Shown: positions 1 to 9,218, counted from the first letter of the stretch. The stretch is 64,000 bases of DNA from Xanthobacter sp. NM-59 (GCF_021401125.1 NZ_JACBFQ010000001.1:186001-250000); one strand, 5' to 3'. The notes: generated by a model from the letters alone, not told the origin. Numbers and translations: made by a program.

Positions 1-506
1 TTCGCGTCCACCCCATCGCGGAGCCAACCGATGAGGAGCGCGCGCGGCCCTATCTGTGGCGCTTCTGGCGCCACATTCCCGCGCGCGGGCACACCGCCAT
101 CTTCGACCGCTCCTGGTATGGGCGGGTGCTGGTGGAGCGGGTGGAGAACCTGTTGGAGCCCGACCAATGGGGCCGCGCCTATGGCGAGATCAATGATTTC
201 GAGGCGCAGTTGGCGGAGAGCGGCTATGTGGTCGTGAAGTTCTGGCTGGCCATCAGCCAGGACGAGCAGATGCGCCGCTTCGCGCAGCGCGAGGCTATTC
301 CCTACAAGCGCTTCAAGCTGACCCCGGAAGACTGGCGGAACCGGGAGAAGTGGCCGCTCTACGAGGCCGCCGTCACCGAGATGGTGGACCGCACCTCCAC
401 CCGCGACGCGCCCTGGACGCTGGTGGAGGCGGAAGACAAGCACTTCGCGCGGGTGAAGGTGCTGCGCACCGTGGCGGACCGGCTGGAAAGCACGCTTTCG
501 AAGTGA
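1..506 (+). CDS. polyphosphate kinase 2 family protein (C-terminal part)
   Basis: The gene enters from the left edge and its last 167 or so codons are present, read from base 3. PPK2 enzymes move phosphate between polyphosphate and nucleotides in the cytoplasm. The visible family mark is FDRSWYGRVLVERVE, the lid and Walker-B-like stretch of PPK2 kinases, followed by FWLAISQDEQMRRFAQRE and a tail with KRFKLTPEDWRNREKW. The GRVLVERVE wording resembles the two-domain polyphosphate:AMP phosphotransferase (class II) more than class I enzymes, but without the N-terminal half the class cannot be settled. Nothing downstream shares its strand, so its operon partners, if any, lie outside the window. 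Confidence 0.85.
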   Translation, partial: RVHPIAEPTDEERARPYLWRFWRHIPARGHTAIFDRSWYGRVLVERVENLLEPDQWGRAYGEINDFEAQLAESGYVVVKFWLAISQDEQMRRFAQREAIPYKRFKLTPEDWRNREKWPLYEAAVTEMVDRTSTRDAPWTLVEAEDKHFARVKVLRTVADRLESTLSK

Positions 507-565
507 ACCGCCCCAGGACCACGTGAGTCTCGGGCAGCAGGACGGGCGGGGCGCCGGCCCCAGCC

Positions 566-3130
566 TCACGCGGCGATGGAAACCCGCCCGCGGCCGGCTT
601 CCTTGGCCTGATACATGGCCGCATCTGCGCGCTTGAGGAGCATCTCGGCCTCCTCCTCGCCATGCTGCGAGACGGCGACACCCACGCAGCAGCCGATGGA
701 GATGATGCGTCCGCCGATCACGAACGGCTCGTTGATGGCGCTCAGGATCTTGTTTGCCACCGCGCTGGCGCCGTCGAGGTCGCTGGCCATGGGCAGCAGC
801 ACCACGAACTCGTCGCCGCCGAGGCGCGCGACCGTGTCTTCCGCGCGCACCCAGCTCTGAATGCGTAGCGCCACCGCCCTCAGCACGTCATCACCCACCG
901 AATGGCCGAACTGGTCATTGACCGGCTTGAAGCGATCGAGGTCGATGAAAAGCAGGGCCACCGGCTGGTTGCGGCGATGCGCCTGCACCAGCGCCTGGGT
1001 CGCGCGGTCCAGCAGCAGCGTGCGGTTGGGCAGGCCGGTCAGCGGATCGAAATTGGCCTGGTGCCAGAGCAGCTGCTCCTTCTCCTTGCGGGCGGTGATG
1101 TCCGAGAACACCGCGACGTGGCCCGAGGCCAGGCCATTGGGGCGGCGTACCGTGCTGATGACCAGCCGCTCGGTGAACAGGTGGCCGCTCTTGTGCCGGT
1201 TTGTGATCTCGCCTTCCCAGGAGCCCTTCGTGCGCAGGCTTTCATACATGGAGCGGTAGAACGGCTCATCATGCAGCCCCGACTCGAGCAGCGCCGGGGT
1301 CTGGCCTATGGCTTCCTGCGACGTGTAGCCGGTGATGGCGCTGAAGGCCCGGTTGACCGCCACGATCCGATTGTCGGCATCGGTGACCATGATGCCCTCG
1401 GCTGTGGAATCGAACACGAGCTGGCTCACCAGGCGCTGTTCCTCCTGCCGCATGAAATCGGTGACGTTCGAGAAGGCGATGACCGCGCCCTGGGGCGAGC
1501 CGTCCGCTCCCGGCGCCAGCCGGCGGGAAATGAAGGAAAGCCAGGTGCGGCTGCCATCCTCGTTCTGGACGTAGAACAGCTCGTGGTTGAGATCCTGCAC
1601 CAAAGCACGGCGGCTGGGGCGCTCGGCTTCGGCAATGGGGCGGCCGAGGGGATCAAACAGCGGGCGCGAGCGGCTCTTCAGGCCGTCCTCGTCGGTCAGC
1701 AGCATGTCCAAGGCGGGCCCGTTGAAGGCGGTGAACTCGGCCTTTGCGTTCAGCATGACGATGCCGGTCGGCACGACCTGGAACAGGGTGCGGTAACGCT
1801 CCTCGCTATCCTTGAGCTGGGCCTCAAGCTCGAAGCGGTCCGTGACGTCGTGCACGATGGAGTAAAGCACCGTGTGGCCGCCAAATTTCACCGGGCCGGA
1901 ATAGACTTCCACCCGCCGGATCTCACCCGAGGCCAGGCGGTGGGGGAACAGGAAATAGGGCCGCTTGCCCACCATGGCTTCGGTGAGAGCGGCCTTGATC
2001 TGGTCCGGTGGCAGGCAGTTGATCTGGTCGAGGCGCATGTGCTCGAGCTGCTCGCGGCTGTAGCCGTAGAACTCGGCGGCGGACCGGTTGGCGGCAATGA
2101 TACGCCCGTTGGCGGGATCGGAGATCAGCTTGATGGAATGGTTCTGCTCGAAAAGGTTGTGATACATCTCCTCCTGCTGGGCGAGCGCGCGGCCCTGGCG
2201 CGCATTGCGCATCAGCAGGCTGGCGACCACGGCCATCAGCGCCAGCAGCAGCAGCGCGCTGATGGCAAAGTAGCTGCGGTCCGAGGCGATGTTGCGGTCG
2301 ACGTCCGTGAGCAGCCCGCCTTGCAGGAAGGTGACGAAAACCACGAGACCGTGGGTTGGCACCTCGTTCCAGGCGACGATCCGCGCCGGGCCCGCCGCTG
2401 AGGCGTCCTGCAACACGGCACCACAGGTGGGGCCGGATGGGGCAAGATCGTACCGGCTGCTGTCGAGAACGGCGCCGGTCACAATGGGGTCGGCCGTGCT
2501 CGCAATGACCTCCTGGTCCGATTGCCGGACAATGGCTGCGATGTCACCCGGCCCCAGGCCGATCTGTGAGAGCTTTTCGCTGAACAGGGAGATCGGAACG
2601 TCGGCGACCAGATAGCCTGCATGCTGGCCGCCATGCACGATCGATTGTCCCAAGGCGACATGCCACCGCATGCTGTAGGGGCCCTGGTCCGGATCCCCAA
2701 TGGCGACCGCGGGTGGGCTGCTCTCCTTCAAGGCAGAAAAAAGTGTCGTTTTGGAAATGTCTCTCAAGCCCTCGGTGCCGCTGGAGACGACCAGGATACC
2801 ATTGATGTCATAAAGGCTGACGCTCACGCCTTGCTGGTTGGGCAGCACCGAAAGGGCGTGCCGGGCCGCGGAGGCGAAATCCTGAGCCTCGCCTAGGTGG
2901 TCGTCGGCGATCTCCTGGAGGAGGAAGGAGATGACATGAAGGGTCGTGTCGAGTTCCTGGCTGATCACCTCCGCCACCTGGGTGGCGCGGAGCAGTCCCG
3001 CGTTCACGGAATCCTGGCGGCTTTTCGAGAATGACTGCTCCAGATGGAGCCAGGCACTGAAAAACAGGCCGACAATCAACAGCGCGGCAACGGCCAATCC
3101 TTTTTCTGTATCGAGCTTGATGCGGGGCAT
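566..3130 (-). CDS. membrane sensor diguanylate cyclase (PAS-PAS-PAS-GGDEF)
   Basis: An 854-residue inner-membrane protein predicted to make cyclic di-GMP from GTP. Order: a membrane helix near residues 12-33; an extracytoplasmic sensor of about 250 residues, probably dCache-like; a second helix near 286-308; three PAS-like segments (about 320-445, 450-570 and 570-690); and a C-terminal GGDEF domain. The active-site GGDEF sits at residues 771-775, and an RAED sequence five residues upstream matches the RxxD inhibitory site, so product feedback is expected. There is no EAL domain. It starts at an ATG, faces away from the polyphosphate kinase and stands alone. The sensed signal cannot be read from sequence. 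Confidence 0.9.
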   Translation of the reverse strand: MPRIKLDTEKGLAVAALLIVGLFFSAWLHLEQSFSKSRQDSVNAGLLRATQVAEVISQELDTTLHVISFLLQEIADDHLGEAQDFASAARHALSVLPNQQGVSVSLYDINGILVVSSGTEGLRDISKTTLFSALKESSPPAVAIGDPDQGPYSMRWHVALGQSIVHGGQHAGYLVADVPISLFSEKLSQIGLGPGDIAAIVRQSDQEVIASTADPIVTGAVLDSSRYDLAPSGPTCGAVLQDASAAGPARIVAWNEVPTHGLVVFVTFLQGGLLTDVDRNIASDRSYFAISALLLLALMAVVASLLMRNARQGRALAQQEEMYHNLFEQNHSIKLISDPANGRIIAANRSAAEFYGYSREQLEHMRLDQINCLPPDQIKAALTEAMVGKRPYFLFPHRLASGEIRRVEVYSGPVKFGGHTVLYSIVHDVTDRFELEAQLKDSEERYRTLFQVVPTGIVMLNAKAEFTAFNGPALDMLLTDEDGLKSRSRPLFDPLGRPIAEAERPSRRALVQDLNHELFYVQNEDGSRTWLSFISRRLAPGADGSPQGAVIAFSNVTDFMRQEEQRLVSQLVFDSTAEGIMVTDADNRIVAVNRAFSAITGYTSQEAIGQTPALLESGLHDEPFYRSMYESLRTKGSWEGEITNRHKSGHLFTERLVISTVRRPNGLASGHVAVFSDITARKEKEQLLWHQANFDPLTGLPNRTLLLDRATQALVQAHRRNQPVALLFIDLDRFKPVNDQFGHSVGDDVLRAVALRIQSWVRAEDTVARLGGDEFVVLLPMASDLDGASAVANKILSAINEPFVIGGRIISIGCCVGVAVSQHGEEEAEMLLKRADAAMYQAKEAGRGRVSIAA

Positions 3131-3763
3131 ATTCAGGATCGGACGTCACGCGAAAAGAGGTCGTGCCCGAGGTGGCTTTCCGGCCAATCGGTAGCGAACT
3201 AGGGAATACATAAATAGGCGCCCGCATCAATCGCGGCCTCCTCGTCGCTGACGGTCTTCCCTCCACCTTGGAGGGAAAACTTCGCGCAGAACGCTGCTCT
3301 ATCTAGAGCATTTTCCGCTCTCGCGGAATCGAGGAAATGGGCTAACTCATTGAGTTCATGCGCTGTCTTTATGTGCGCTGGTATCCGTCCGGCTTGAAAC
3401 TCGCCTTAGGGCCGGCGGTGATGGCGGCTGCGCTGCGGCAGTGAGTTCGGCCTAAATCCCATGGGGAATACGTCACTGCCCTTGGGTTGTGCCCTCAACA
3501 CATCAGGCAGGCGTGACCCTCCGGTTCCAGTGGGGCCTGGGCTGTGCTGCTGATCGTGGAACAGACCGTCGGGCGCATCGCGGGCCGATGAAGCCAGTTT
3601 CGTCATCGCCAAACGCGGCGCGTGGGGCTGCCGAGGGCAGCGGCGTGTCGCAACTCGGAAGCTTCAGGCGGGGATTTTGGGCCGTCCACCGCGCATTAAG
3701 AATGCGCGGGGCGTTTCGCGACCTTCGGGCCGTCGCGGTCTTATTGAGGGGGTATGGGGAGCG
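3131..3763. other. intergenic, upstream of the diguanylate cyclase
   Basis: About 630 bases without a convincing gene. It must hold the promoter of the diguanylate cyclase (leftward) and the trailer of tRNA-Gln. Two structures are visible: a 'tctagagcattttc' element at 3302-3315 (see repeats) and a perfect 9-bp inverted repeat at 3689-3709 with a 3-base loop. The short open frames here have no ribosome site and no recognisable protein. Confidence 0.5.
3302..3337. repeat. dispersed 'gagcat' palindromic element, copy 1
   Basis: The 14 bases TCTAGAGCATTTTC at 3302-3315 recur exactly at 4793-4806. Here they are followed by a small hairpin, TTCCGC-tc-GCGGAA. Related shapes occur at 25165-25201 and 28177-28200. 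Short elements containing GAGCATTTTC or GAGCATGTCC are common between genes in Rhizobiales. All copies in this window lie outside coding sequence. Confidence 0.5.
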
Positions 3764-3838
3764 TGGCTGGGGCGCCTGGATTCGAACCAGGGAATGGCGG
3801 AATCAAAATCCGCTGCCTTACCTCTTGGCTACGCCCCA
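3764..3838 (-). tRNA. tRNA-Gln (anticodon TTG)
   Basis: On the minus strand the 75 bases fold as a full cloverleaf. The acceptor is TGGGGCG paired with CGCCCCA, the D arm contains AAGAGGTAA, the anticodon stem GCGGA/TCCGC holds loop TTTTGAT with anticodon TTG, and the T arm is CCTGG-TTCGAAT-CCAGG. Discriminator G and an encoded CCA follow. The weak U1-A72 pair is typical of glutamine tRNAs. No integrase gene or duplicated tRNA end is seen nearby, so there is no sign that it serves as an attachment site. Confidence 0.95.
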
Positions 3839-3961
3839 AATGGCCATGCAACTGCGGTGGGCGCGGAACATATCGTCGGGGCGGCATCATGTCCAATGCG
3901 GCGTGCGACATATCCAAAGCGTCCTGCCCCGCCGTCGCCGGGGGGCAGGAGCGGCGCGCTA

Positions 3962-4744
3962 TCAGGCCCCGGTGAAGCGCGGTGCCCGCTTTTCGGAGAA
4001 AGCGAGCCGGCCTTCGCGGTAGTCGGCGCTGGCATTGGCGGCGCTGGTTGCGCGCTTGGCCTCCGCCAGCAGGCTGCCATGCCCACCTTCCGCCGCGCGG
4101 ATGGAGAGCTTGGCGGCCTTCAGCGTCAACGGTGCATTCTCGGCCATGCGCAAGGCCAGGCGATCGGCCGTGGCATCCACCTCCTCGGGGGGGGCGATGA
4201 CGTCGATGGCGCCCATCTCATAGGCCCGCGCGGCCGCGAGGCGGTCGGCGGTGAAGAAGAGCTGGCGCGTGCCCTGACTTCCGAACACCCGCAGCAGCCG
4301 GTGCAGGCCGCGCGGATCATAGCCCAGGCCGAGGCGCGCCGCCGGGATGGCGAAGAAGGCATTGTCCGCGGCAATGCGCAGGTCGCAGCTCGACGCGAGG
4401 GCGGCACCGGCGCCGACACAGGCGCCGTGAATGAGGGCGAGGGTGGGGAAGGGCAGCCCCTCAATGGCGGCGCAGGCGCCTTCCACGATGTCGTCATAGC
4501 TCTGCGCGCCCGAGGCATCGGAACGCGCCCCGTCGAAGTCCGAAATGTCGGCTCCGCCGGAAAATGCGAGAGCCCCCTCGCCACGCAGGATGGCGACGCG
4601 GATATCGTGGCGGCGCGCCGCCTCGGAGGCGAAACCGGCGAGGGCTTGCCACATGCCGCAGGAAATGGCGTTGCGCCGTTCGGGATTCGACAGGACGAGG
4701 CGGGCGATGCCGTCCTCGATGGTAATGGCGATGCTGCCAGCCAA
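3962..4744 (-). CDS. enoyl-CoA hydratase/isomerase family protein lacking both usual catalytic Glu
   Basis: A 260-residue crotonase-fold protein, normal length for the family. The CoA-binding and oxyanion stretch FSGGADISDF (61-70), the HGACVGAGAAL segment (106-116) and the C-terminal REGRLAFSEKRAPRF are clear. Aligned by eye with rat mitochondrial enoyl-CoA hydratase, Glu144 corresponds to Ala115 and Glu164 to Ala135 (in FAIPAARLGLG). Simple hydration of enoyl-CoA is therefore unlikely; decarboxylation, isomerisation or hydrolysis of some acyl-CoA is more plausible. It is a single gene downstream of a 480-base gap, so context gives no substrate. Confidence 0.85.
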   Translation of the reverse strand: MAGSIAITIEDGIARLVLSNPERRNAISCGMWQALAGFASEAARRHDIRVAILRGEGALAFSGGADISDFDGARSDASGAQSYDDIVEGACAAIEGLPFPTLALIHGACVGAGAALASSCDLRIAADNAFFAIPAARLGLGYDPRGLHRLLRVFGSQGTRQLFFTADRLAAARAYEMGAIDVIAPPEEVDATADRLALRMAENAPLTLKAAKLSIRAAEGGHGSLLAEAKRATSAANASADYREGRLAFSEKRAPRFTGA

Positions 4745-5227
4745 CTTCGGCCTCCAGTGAAAACGTGGCGCGAGCGGTGATCCGTCTCCGCGTCTAGAGC
4801 ATTTTCACACGGCTTTGAAACGCGAAAATGCGCGCCGGCCTGCTCACGGCCCGTTCGAAGGGGCGCCCGAGGGTGGCATCAGGCCTTGGGGCTCAACGGG
4901 CCGTGGCTTTCAGCCAGCGGCGCAAAATGTGGGGAAGGTCACACGCCCAGAGGTATCAGGGGCGGGAAATGCGCAAGGGATACGGGACGGTGCTTGTGGG
5001 CACCGCCCCGTCCCGACGGGCGCCGGTCAGGGCTTGGCACCCGAAGCCACTTGAGCTGAGTGGCTCGAAAATCACCTGATGGGTGACTGTTTGACGCGAG
5101 TAGGCTTGAATCTCAAGCGAAAAGCGAATGCTGAAACAATTATACCGGAGCGCTTGGTGCGAAAGATCGCTGGGCGCAACTTTCCGCTTTCCGTGGCCGA
5201 AGATCACAATCTGTCGTTGGTCGCCAC
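4745..5227. other. intergenic, upstream of crotonase-family gene
   Basis: About 480 bases holding the leftward promoter region of the crotonase-family gene and the trailer of the TIGR02186 gene. One palindromic element lies at 4793-4831. The part from about 5080 to 5230 is visibly richer in A and T than its surroundings. I see no gene in it. Confidence 0.5.
4793..4831. repeat. dispersed 'gagcat' palindromic element, copy 2
   Basis: It starts with the same 14 bases, TCTAGAGCATTTTC, as the copy at 3302. Here the arm GCATTTTC (4799-4806) pairs perfectly with GAAAATGC (4824-4831) across a 17-base loop. It lies just upstream of the crotonase-family gene, so it could be transcribed in that gene's leader. 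Confidence 0.55.
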
Positions 5228-6037
5228 CTATTCCTTCCTGAAAAGGAAGTTTCCTATAAAGCCGACAATGAGGCTGCCAATGGCAACGGCAATGCCGTAG
5301 ATGGTGGCGTCATTTTGCGAGAATGATGCCACCTGCTGCTCAAAGCCACTTTTGTTTACTTCGAAATGCTCCGTCGCTCGCGCGATCACATGGCCGTCTC
5401 GAAGCAGAGTGGCGGTAACATCATAGCGACCAATGGGCGCCCGCCCGGGGATGACGATGTTCGCGCGGAAAACGCCCGGCGCCAGGAACGTCACGCCGTG
5501 GGCATTGTCCTGGTAAAGGTCCTCGGCCTGCTGGGTCCGCAGGAAGGCGAGGCGGAACGGGTCCGTGGGCACCACATCGGCATAATCGGTGCCCACCCGC
5601 TGGATCAGCAGGTTGCGCGACAGGCCGATCTGCTCCAGCCGCAGCACCTCGGGCGGGGCCATCTCCTCCGGCGGCCGGTTGGCCTGCACGCTGAGAAAGG
5701 CCGGCACGTCGACGAAGGTGCGGCTGTCGGTGTTCACCCAAAGGCCGAGAACGCGCGATTTGCGCCAGGTGACGAAGCTCTGCTTGGGTCCCCGCACCGT
5801 CACCACCACGTCGGGCGCCGTGGCGGTTGTCTCGGCGGCGCCGAACACCACCAGCTCGGCGCCGGTGAAGGACGAGGTGATGCGCACCTGCGGCTGCGAG
5901 ACGGAGATGACGAGCGGGGCCTGCTTCTTCTCCTGCGCCGCGGCGGGCATCGCGGCTGTGAGCGCCCACGCCGCGGCAAGCAATCCCGCCGCGAAGGGCA
6001 GGCGCGAGCGCGCCCGGCGGGCGGGAGGGGCACTCAT
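5228..6037 (-). CDS. TIGR02186 family exported/membrane-anchored protein
   Basis: A 269-residue protein with a signal peptide (cleavage plausible after AMPAAAQ, near residue 35), a periplasmic body, and a C-terminal membrane helix (about 243-263) ending in FLFRKE. It matches the TIGR02186 family of alphaproteobacteria by its start (PLVISVSQPQVRITSSFTGA) and by always sitting next to a TauE/SafE permease. The start ATG overlaps the stop of that permease gene in an ATGA, so the two are made together. The likely role is a periplasmic partner of the anion exporter. The biochemical function is unknown, and no catalytic motif is visible. Confidence 0.8.
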   Translation of the reverse strand: MSAPPARRARSRLPFAAGLLAAAWALTAAMPAAAQEKKQAPLVISVSQPQVRITSSFTGAELVVFGAAETTATAPDVVVTVRGPKQSFVTWRKSRVLGLWVNTDSRTFVDVPAFLSVQANRPPEEMAPPEVLRLEQIGLSRNLLIQRVGTDYADVVPTDPFRLAFLRTQQAEDLYQDNAHGVTFLAPGVFRANIVIPGRAPIGRYDVTATLLRDGHVIARATEHFEVNKSGFEQQVASFSQNDATIYGIAVAIGSLIVGFIGNFLFRKE

Positions 6038-6960
6038 TGCCGCGCCTCGATGGGGTGGAGCGCGTAGAGGTCAGCGGGCTGGCGCACCAGGTCGACGGCA
6101 ACGCGAATTCCAACGGAGAGCACCAGCAGCCCCAAGAGGAAACGCAGGTTTTCGGGGCGCATGGTCTGCCCCGTGCGGGCGCCGAACTGGGCCCCCATGG
6201 TGCCGCCGATCATCAGCACGAAGGCGAGCACGGCATCCACCGTGCCGTTGGCTTCGGCATGCAGGATGGTCGCCGCCGCCATGGTCACCAGCGTCAGCAC
6301 CAGCGAGGTGCCGACCGACGTGGTGGTGGGCACCCGCAGCATGTAGATGAGCGCGGGCACCAGCAGAAACCCGCCGCCCACACCCAGCACCGCGCCCAAG
6401 AGGCCGATCACGAAGCCGATGCCCGCCACCGGAATGGCGGAGACATAGATGCGGGAACGGCGGAAGCGCATCTTCAGCGGCAGCCGCATGAACCATGCAT
6501 GAGTGCCGGGGCGGCGCACCTGGGCGGCCTCGCCCCGATGGGTGCGGCGGATGGCGCGCACGCTTTCCACCAGCATCATGATGCCGATGGCGCCCAGCAG
6601 CAGGGTGTAGGCGATGCGGATGAACAGGTCGACTTGCCCAATCATCCGCAGCCAGAGGAACAGGGCGACGCCCGCCGCCGTGCCGACCAGGCCGCCGGCA
6701 ATCAGCACCGCCGCCAGAGAGAGGTCCACCATGCCCTTGCGCAGGTAGGAGAGCGCGCCGGAGAAGGAGGACGCCGCCATGTAGGGCGAGACGCTGGCCA
6801 CAGCCACCGCCGCCGGAACACCGGTGAAGATGAGCAGCGGCGTCATCAGAAAGCCGCCGCCGACCCCGAACATTCCAGAAATGAAGCCGACGGCGAGCCC
6901 CATGGCGAACACGGTGAAGATGGCCACCGGCAGTTCGGCAATGGGCAGATAAATGGTCAC
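6034..6960 (-). CDS. TauE/SafE family sulfite/anion exporter permease
   Basis: A 308-residue integral membrane protein with the two repeated halves of the TauE/SafE family, each opening with a glycine-rich motif: GFISGMFGVGGGF in the N-half and GLLGAVLGVGGGF in the C-half. The family moves sulfite, sulfoacetate or similar anions across the inner membrane. I chose the GTG at 6960 (protein MTIYLPIAELP) because that start matches the family; another GTG eight codons upstream is possible. It is the first gene of a two-gene operon with the TIGR02186 protein (4-base overlap). The substrate is not shown by the sequence. Confidence 0.85.
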   Translation of the reverse strand: MTIYLPIAELPVAIFTVFAMGLAVGFISGMFGVGGGFLMTPLLIFTGVPAAVAVASVSPYMAASSFSGALSYLRKGMVDLSLAAVLIAGGLVGTAAGVALFLWLRMIGQVDLFIRIAYTLLLGAIGIMMLVESVRAIRRTHRGEAAQVRRPGTHAWFMRLPLKMRFRRSRIYVSAIPVAGIGFVIGLLGAVLGVGGGFLLVPALIYMLRVPTTTSVGTSLVLTLVTMAAATILHAEANGTVDAVLAFVLMIGGTMGAQFGARTGQTMRPENLRFLLGLLVLSVGIRVAVDLVRQPADLYALHPIEARQ

Positions 6961-7125
6961 GGGGGATCGTCCGTTTCGGATCACGGCAGATGGGGCGGCT
7001 TTACGCTATCGGGACCGCCATGAGAAGGTGCGCAAACGGCCTTTTGCCATGCTCCGGCAACCTTTTTCGCTTCCGGCGCCCCCACGGCGGCTTTGCTGAG
7101 TTTGAACACAGATTCAATGGAGCGC

Positions 7126-7743
7126 TCATGAGCGGAGCCGGTCGCGCTCCGCCTGGGCCGCGAGCGCGACCAGCACGGCGCCCAGGGCGGTGGCCAGCGC
7201 GTCGGGCGCGCTCGCGCGGCGGCCCGTGCGTCCAGGCACGTGCACGAAGACCACGGGGCGTCCGTTCGCACCGGAAAGGGCGGTGAAATAGCTGGCATTG
7301 CATAGATAGCGGCCGGCATCGCGCGAGGCGCGAACGTCGCCGCAGGCGGAACGGGCGGCGGCGAGCAGGGCGGGAACATCCGCCGTACAGCCCAGGACAT
7401 GAGGCGCACGTGGATCCACCCTTCGCCCGGGCGGATGGTGGCGGGCGACATCGGGGCGGTCGGCGCAGAGGTTCACCGCGCGGGTCTCCACGCACAACGT
7501 TCGCCGCCGGGGCGCCACCCCCAGCAACAGCACCCCGTCGGGCCTATGGCGGGTGAGGTGGTGCCGGAGAATGTCCAGCGCATCCCAGCGGGTCGGCAGG
7601 ATTTCGAGGATGAGCTCGATATCCGCGAGCGCCGGCCGCCGCGCGTGGACGATCCGCCGTGCGAGGCGGGCGGAAGGGTTCACCGGCACGCCCGGAAACG
7701 GCCCGAAGGCACAGACCAGGATGCGCGCCCGCGGGCTGCTCAT
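7126..7743 (-). CDS. pyroglutamyl-peptidase I family protein (C15)
   Basis: A cytoplasmic cysteine peptidase of about 205 residues predicted to remove N-terminal pyroglutamate. The family pattern is complete: the ILVCAFGPFPGVPVNPSARLA opening is present in shortened form near residue 7, the catalytic Glu lies in CVETRAVN, the catalytic Cys in AGRYLCNASYF, and the catalytic His in VFVHVPG. Residue spacing agrees with bacterial Pcp. The ATG at 7743 is preferred; a GTG six codons upstream is also open. It follows meaB by 33 bases on the same strand and may share its transcript, though no functional link is known. Confidence 0.85.
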   Translation of the reverse strand: MSSPRARILVCAFGPFPGVPVNPSARLARRIVHARRPALADIELILEILPTRWDALDILRHHLTRHRPDGVLLLGVAPRRRTLCVETRAVNLCADRPDVARHHPPGRRVDPRAPHVLGCTADVPALLAAARSACGDVRASRDAGRYLCNASYFTALSGANGRPVVFVHVPGRTGRRASAPDALATALGAVLVALAAQAERDRLRS

Positions 7744-7776
7744 GCCAGGCTGCGCGCGCACGGGCCGCCCGCCGGC

Positions 7777-8766
7777 TCAAAGGCCGATGAGGTGGGCGAT
7801 CTCCGCCGCCGCCAGAGCGGGGGCGAGGGTGCCGGCGGAAACCTCGCTTTCCAGGGCGGGCAGGCGGGCCTTCACCCCCGGATCGGAGGCGACCTTTTCG
7901 GCCAGGCGCTCGTTCAGCAGGGTCCACATCCAGCGCACCTGCTGGGCCTGGCGGGTGGCGGCGAAGGCGCCGGCGGCCTCGCACTTCTGGCGATGCAGGA
8001 TGACCTGCTCCCACACCTGCGCGATTCCATCCCCCGTAAGCGCGGAATAGGTGAGCACGGGCGGCGACCAATGGGCCTGCCGCGCGCCCAGAAGATGCAG
8101 CGCCGCCCGGTATTCGCTGGCGGCGGCGCGGGCGCGGGGAATGTTGTCGCCGTCGGCCTTGTTCACGGCGACGATGTCGGCCAGCTCCAGCACGCCCTTC
8201 TTGATGCCCTGCAGCTCGTCACCGGCACCGGGAAGCATCAGCACCAGGAAGGTGTCGGTCAGGTCGGCCACCGCCGTTTCCGATTGGCCGACGCCCACCG
8301 TTTCCACCAGCACCACGTCGAAGCCGGCGGCCTCGCACAGCAGCATGGTCTCACGGGTCTTGGCGGCGATGCCGCCCAGCGTGCCGCCCGATGGCGAGGG
8401 GCGGATGAAGGCGCGCGGGTCCACCGAAAGCCGCGCCATGCGCGTCTTGTCACCCAGGATGGAGCCGCCGGTGCGACTGGAGGAGGGGTCGACCGCCAGC
8501 ACCGCCACCTTGAGGCCCTGCTCCGTGAGATAGGTGCCGAGCGCGTCGATGGTGGTGGATTTGCCCACGCCCGGCACGCCGGTGATGCCCACGCGATAGG
8601 CGCCACCGGTGCGCGGCAGCAGGGATTGCAGCAGGGCCTGGGCGCGGGCGCGATGGTCGCTGCGCCGGGATTCGACAAGGGTGATGGCCCGCGCCAGGGC
8701 CGCGCGCTCGCCCCTCACGACTCCTTCGGCGAGCTTTGCATCATCCACCTCTCGCGCAGCGCTCAT
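7777..8766 (-). CDS. meaB: methylmalonyl-CoA mutase-associated GTPase MeaB
   Basis: A 329-residue G3E-type GTPase that guards and reloads adenosylcobalamin-dependent methylmalonyl-CoA mutase. The P-loop GVPGVGKST lies near residues 63-71, followed by [18 protein letters not shown] (switch I), the [10 protein letters not shown] stretch (switch II region) and VVNKADGD (NKAD base-recognition motif). Length and motifs fit MeaB/ArgK throughout. Translation can start at the ATG at 8766 or the GTG directly before it. No mutase gene is in the window, so the partner is encoded elsewhere. The gene points away from the CsbD-like gene across a 200-base promoter region. Confidence 0.92.
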   Translation of the reverse strand: MSAAREVDDAKLAEGVVRGERAALARAITLVESRRSDHRARAQALLQSLLPRTGGAYRVGITGVPGVGKSTTIDALGTYLTEQGLKVAVLAVDPSSSRTGGSILGDKTRMARLSVDPRAFIRPSPSGGTLGGIAAKTRETMLLCEAAGFDVVLVETVGVGQSETAVADLTDTFLVLMLPGAGDELQGIKKGVLELADIVAVNKADGDNIPRARAAASEYRAALHLLGARQAHWSPPVLTYSALTGDGIAQVWEQVILHRQKCEAAGAFAATRQAQQVRWMWTLLNERLAEKVASDPGVKARLPALESEVSAGTLAPALAAAEIAHLIGL

Positions 8767-8970
8767 CACTCTTCATCCCCCATGCGGCCGGACCGCCTCC
8801 GGCGTCATCTTCATATCTAACGGGAACTCGGCATGCCCGGCGGGCGTTGTCCAGGGCAAATTTCCGCAAGGCAGCCAATTGCAGCGCCGTGCCCCAAGCC
8901 TCCGGACCACCGGCGGGCGAGCGGGCCCCGGCGCAGCAAAGGCGTTCCGCAGTCAAGGGAGGTGATTGCG

Positions 8971-9171
8971 ATGACCTGGGATCGCATCGAGGGACATTGG
9001 AAGCAGGTGTGCGGGCAGGTGAAGGCCCAGTGGGGCCGCCTGACCGACGACGACCTGGCGCAGATCGCCGGCCGCAGGGAGATGCTGGAAGGCAAGATCC
9101 AGGACCGCTACGGCCTGGCTAAGGACGAGGTGCGCCGGCAGGTGGACCGCTTCTCCAAGAGCCTGAATTAG
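8971..9171 (+). CDS. CsbD family stress-response protein
   Basis: A 66-residue, highly charged helical protein beginning MTWDRIEGHWKQVCGQVKAQW, shortened here at 20 residues. The WDRIEGxWKQxxGxVKxxWG pattern defines the CsbD family, small abundant cytoplasmic proteins of unknown mechanism that rise in stress or stationary phase. A strong ribosome site, AAGGGAGGTGA, lies 5-8 bases before the ATG, which settles the start. The gene stands alone between meaB (divergent) and folK (convergent). Confidence 0.88.
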   Translation: MTWDRIEGHWKQVCGQVKAQWGRLTDDDLAQIAGRREMLEGKIQDRYGLAKDEVRRQVDRFSKSLN

Positions 9172-9218
9172 CGCGCCCGTTCGGGTTGTCGCTCCCGGCG
9201 GCGCGGGGGCGGGGCCTC

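Noticed and set aside
902-2401. 499-codon open frame opposite the diguanylate cyclase gene
   Set aside because: It is the mirror of a GC-rich coding sequence, with no ribosome site and no recognisable protein; the minus-strand reading has clear domains.
3689-3709. perfect 9-bp hairpin as terminator of tRNA-Gln
   Set aside because: It lacks a T run on either side, so it was left as an unexplained inverted repeat.
3764-3838. tRNA-Gln as a prophage or island attachment site
   Set aside because: No integrase, no partial tRNA copy and no change in gene content or base use next to it.
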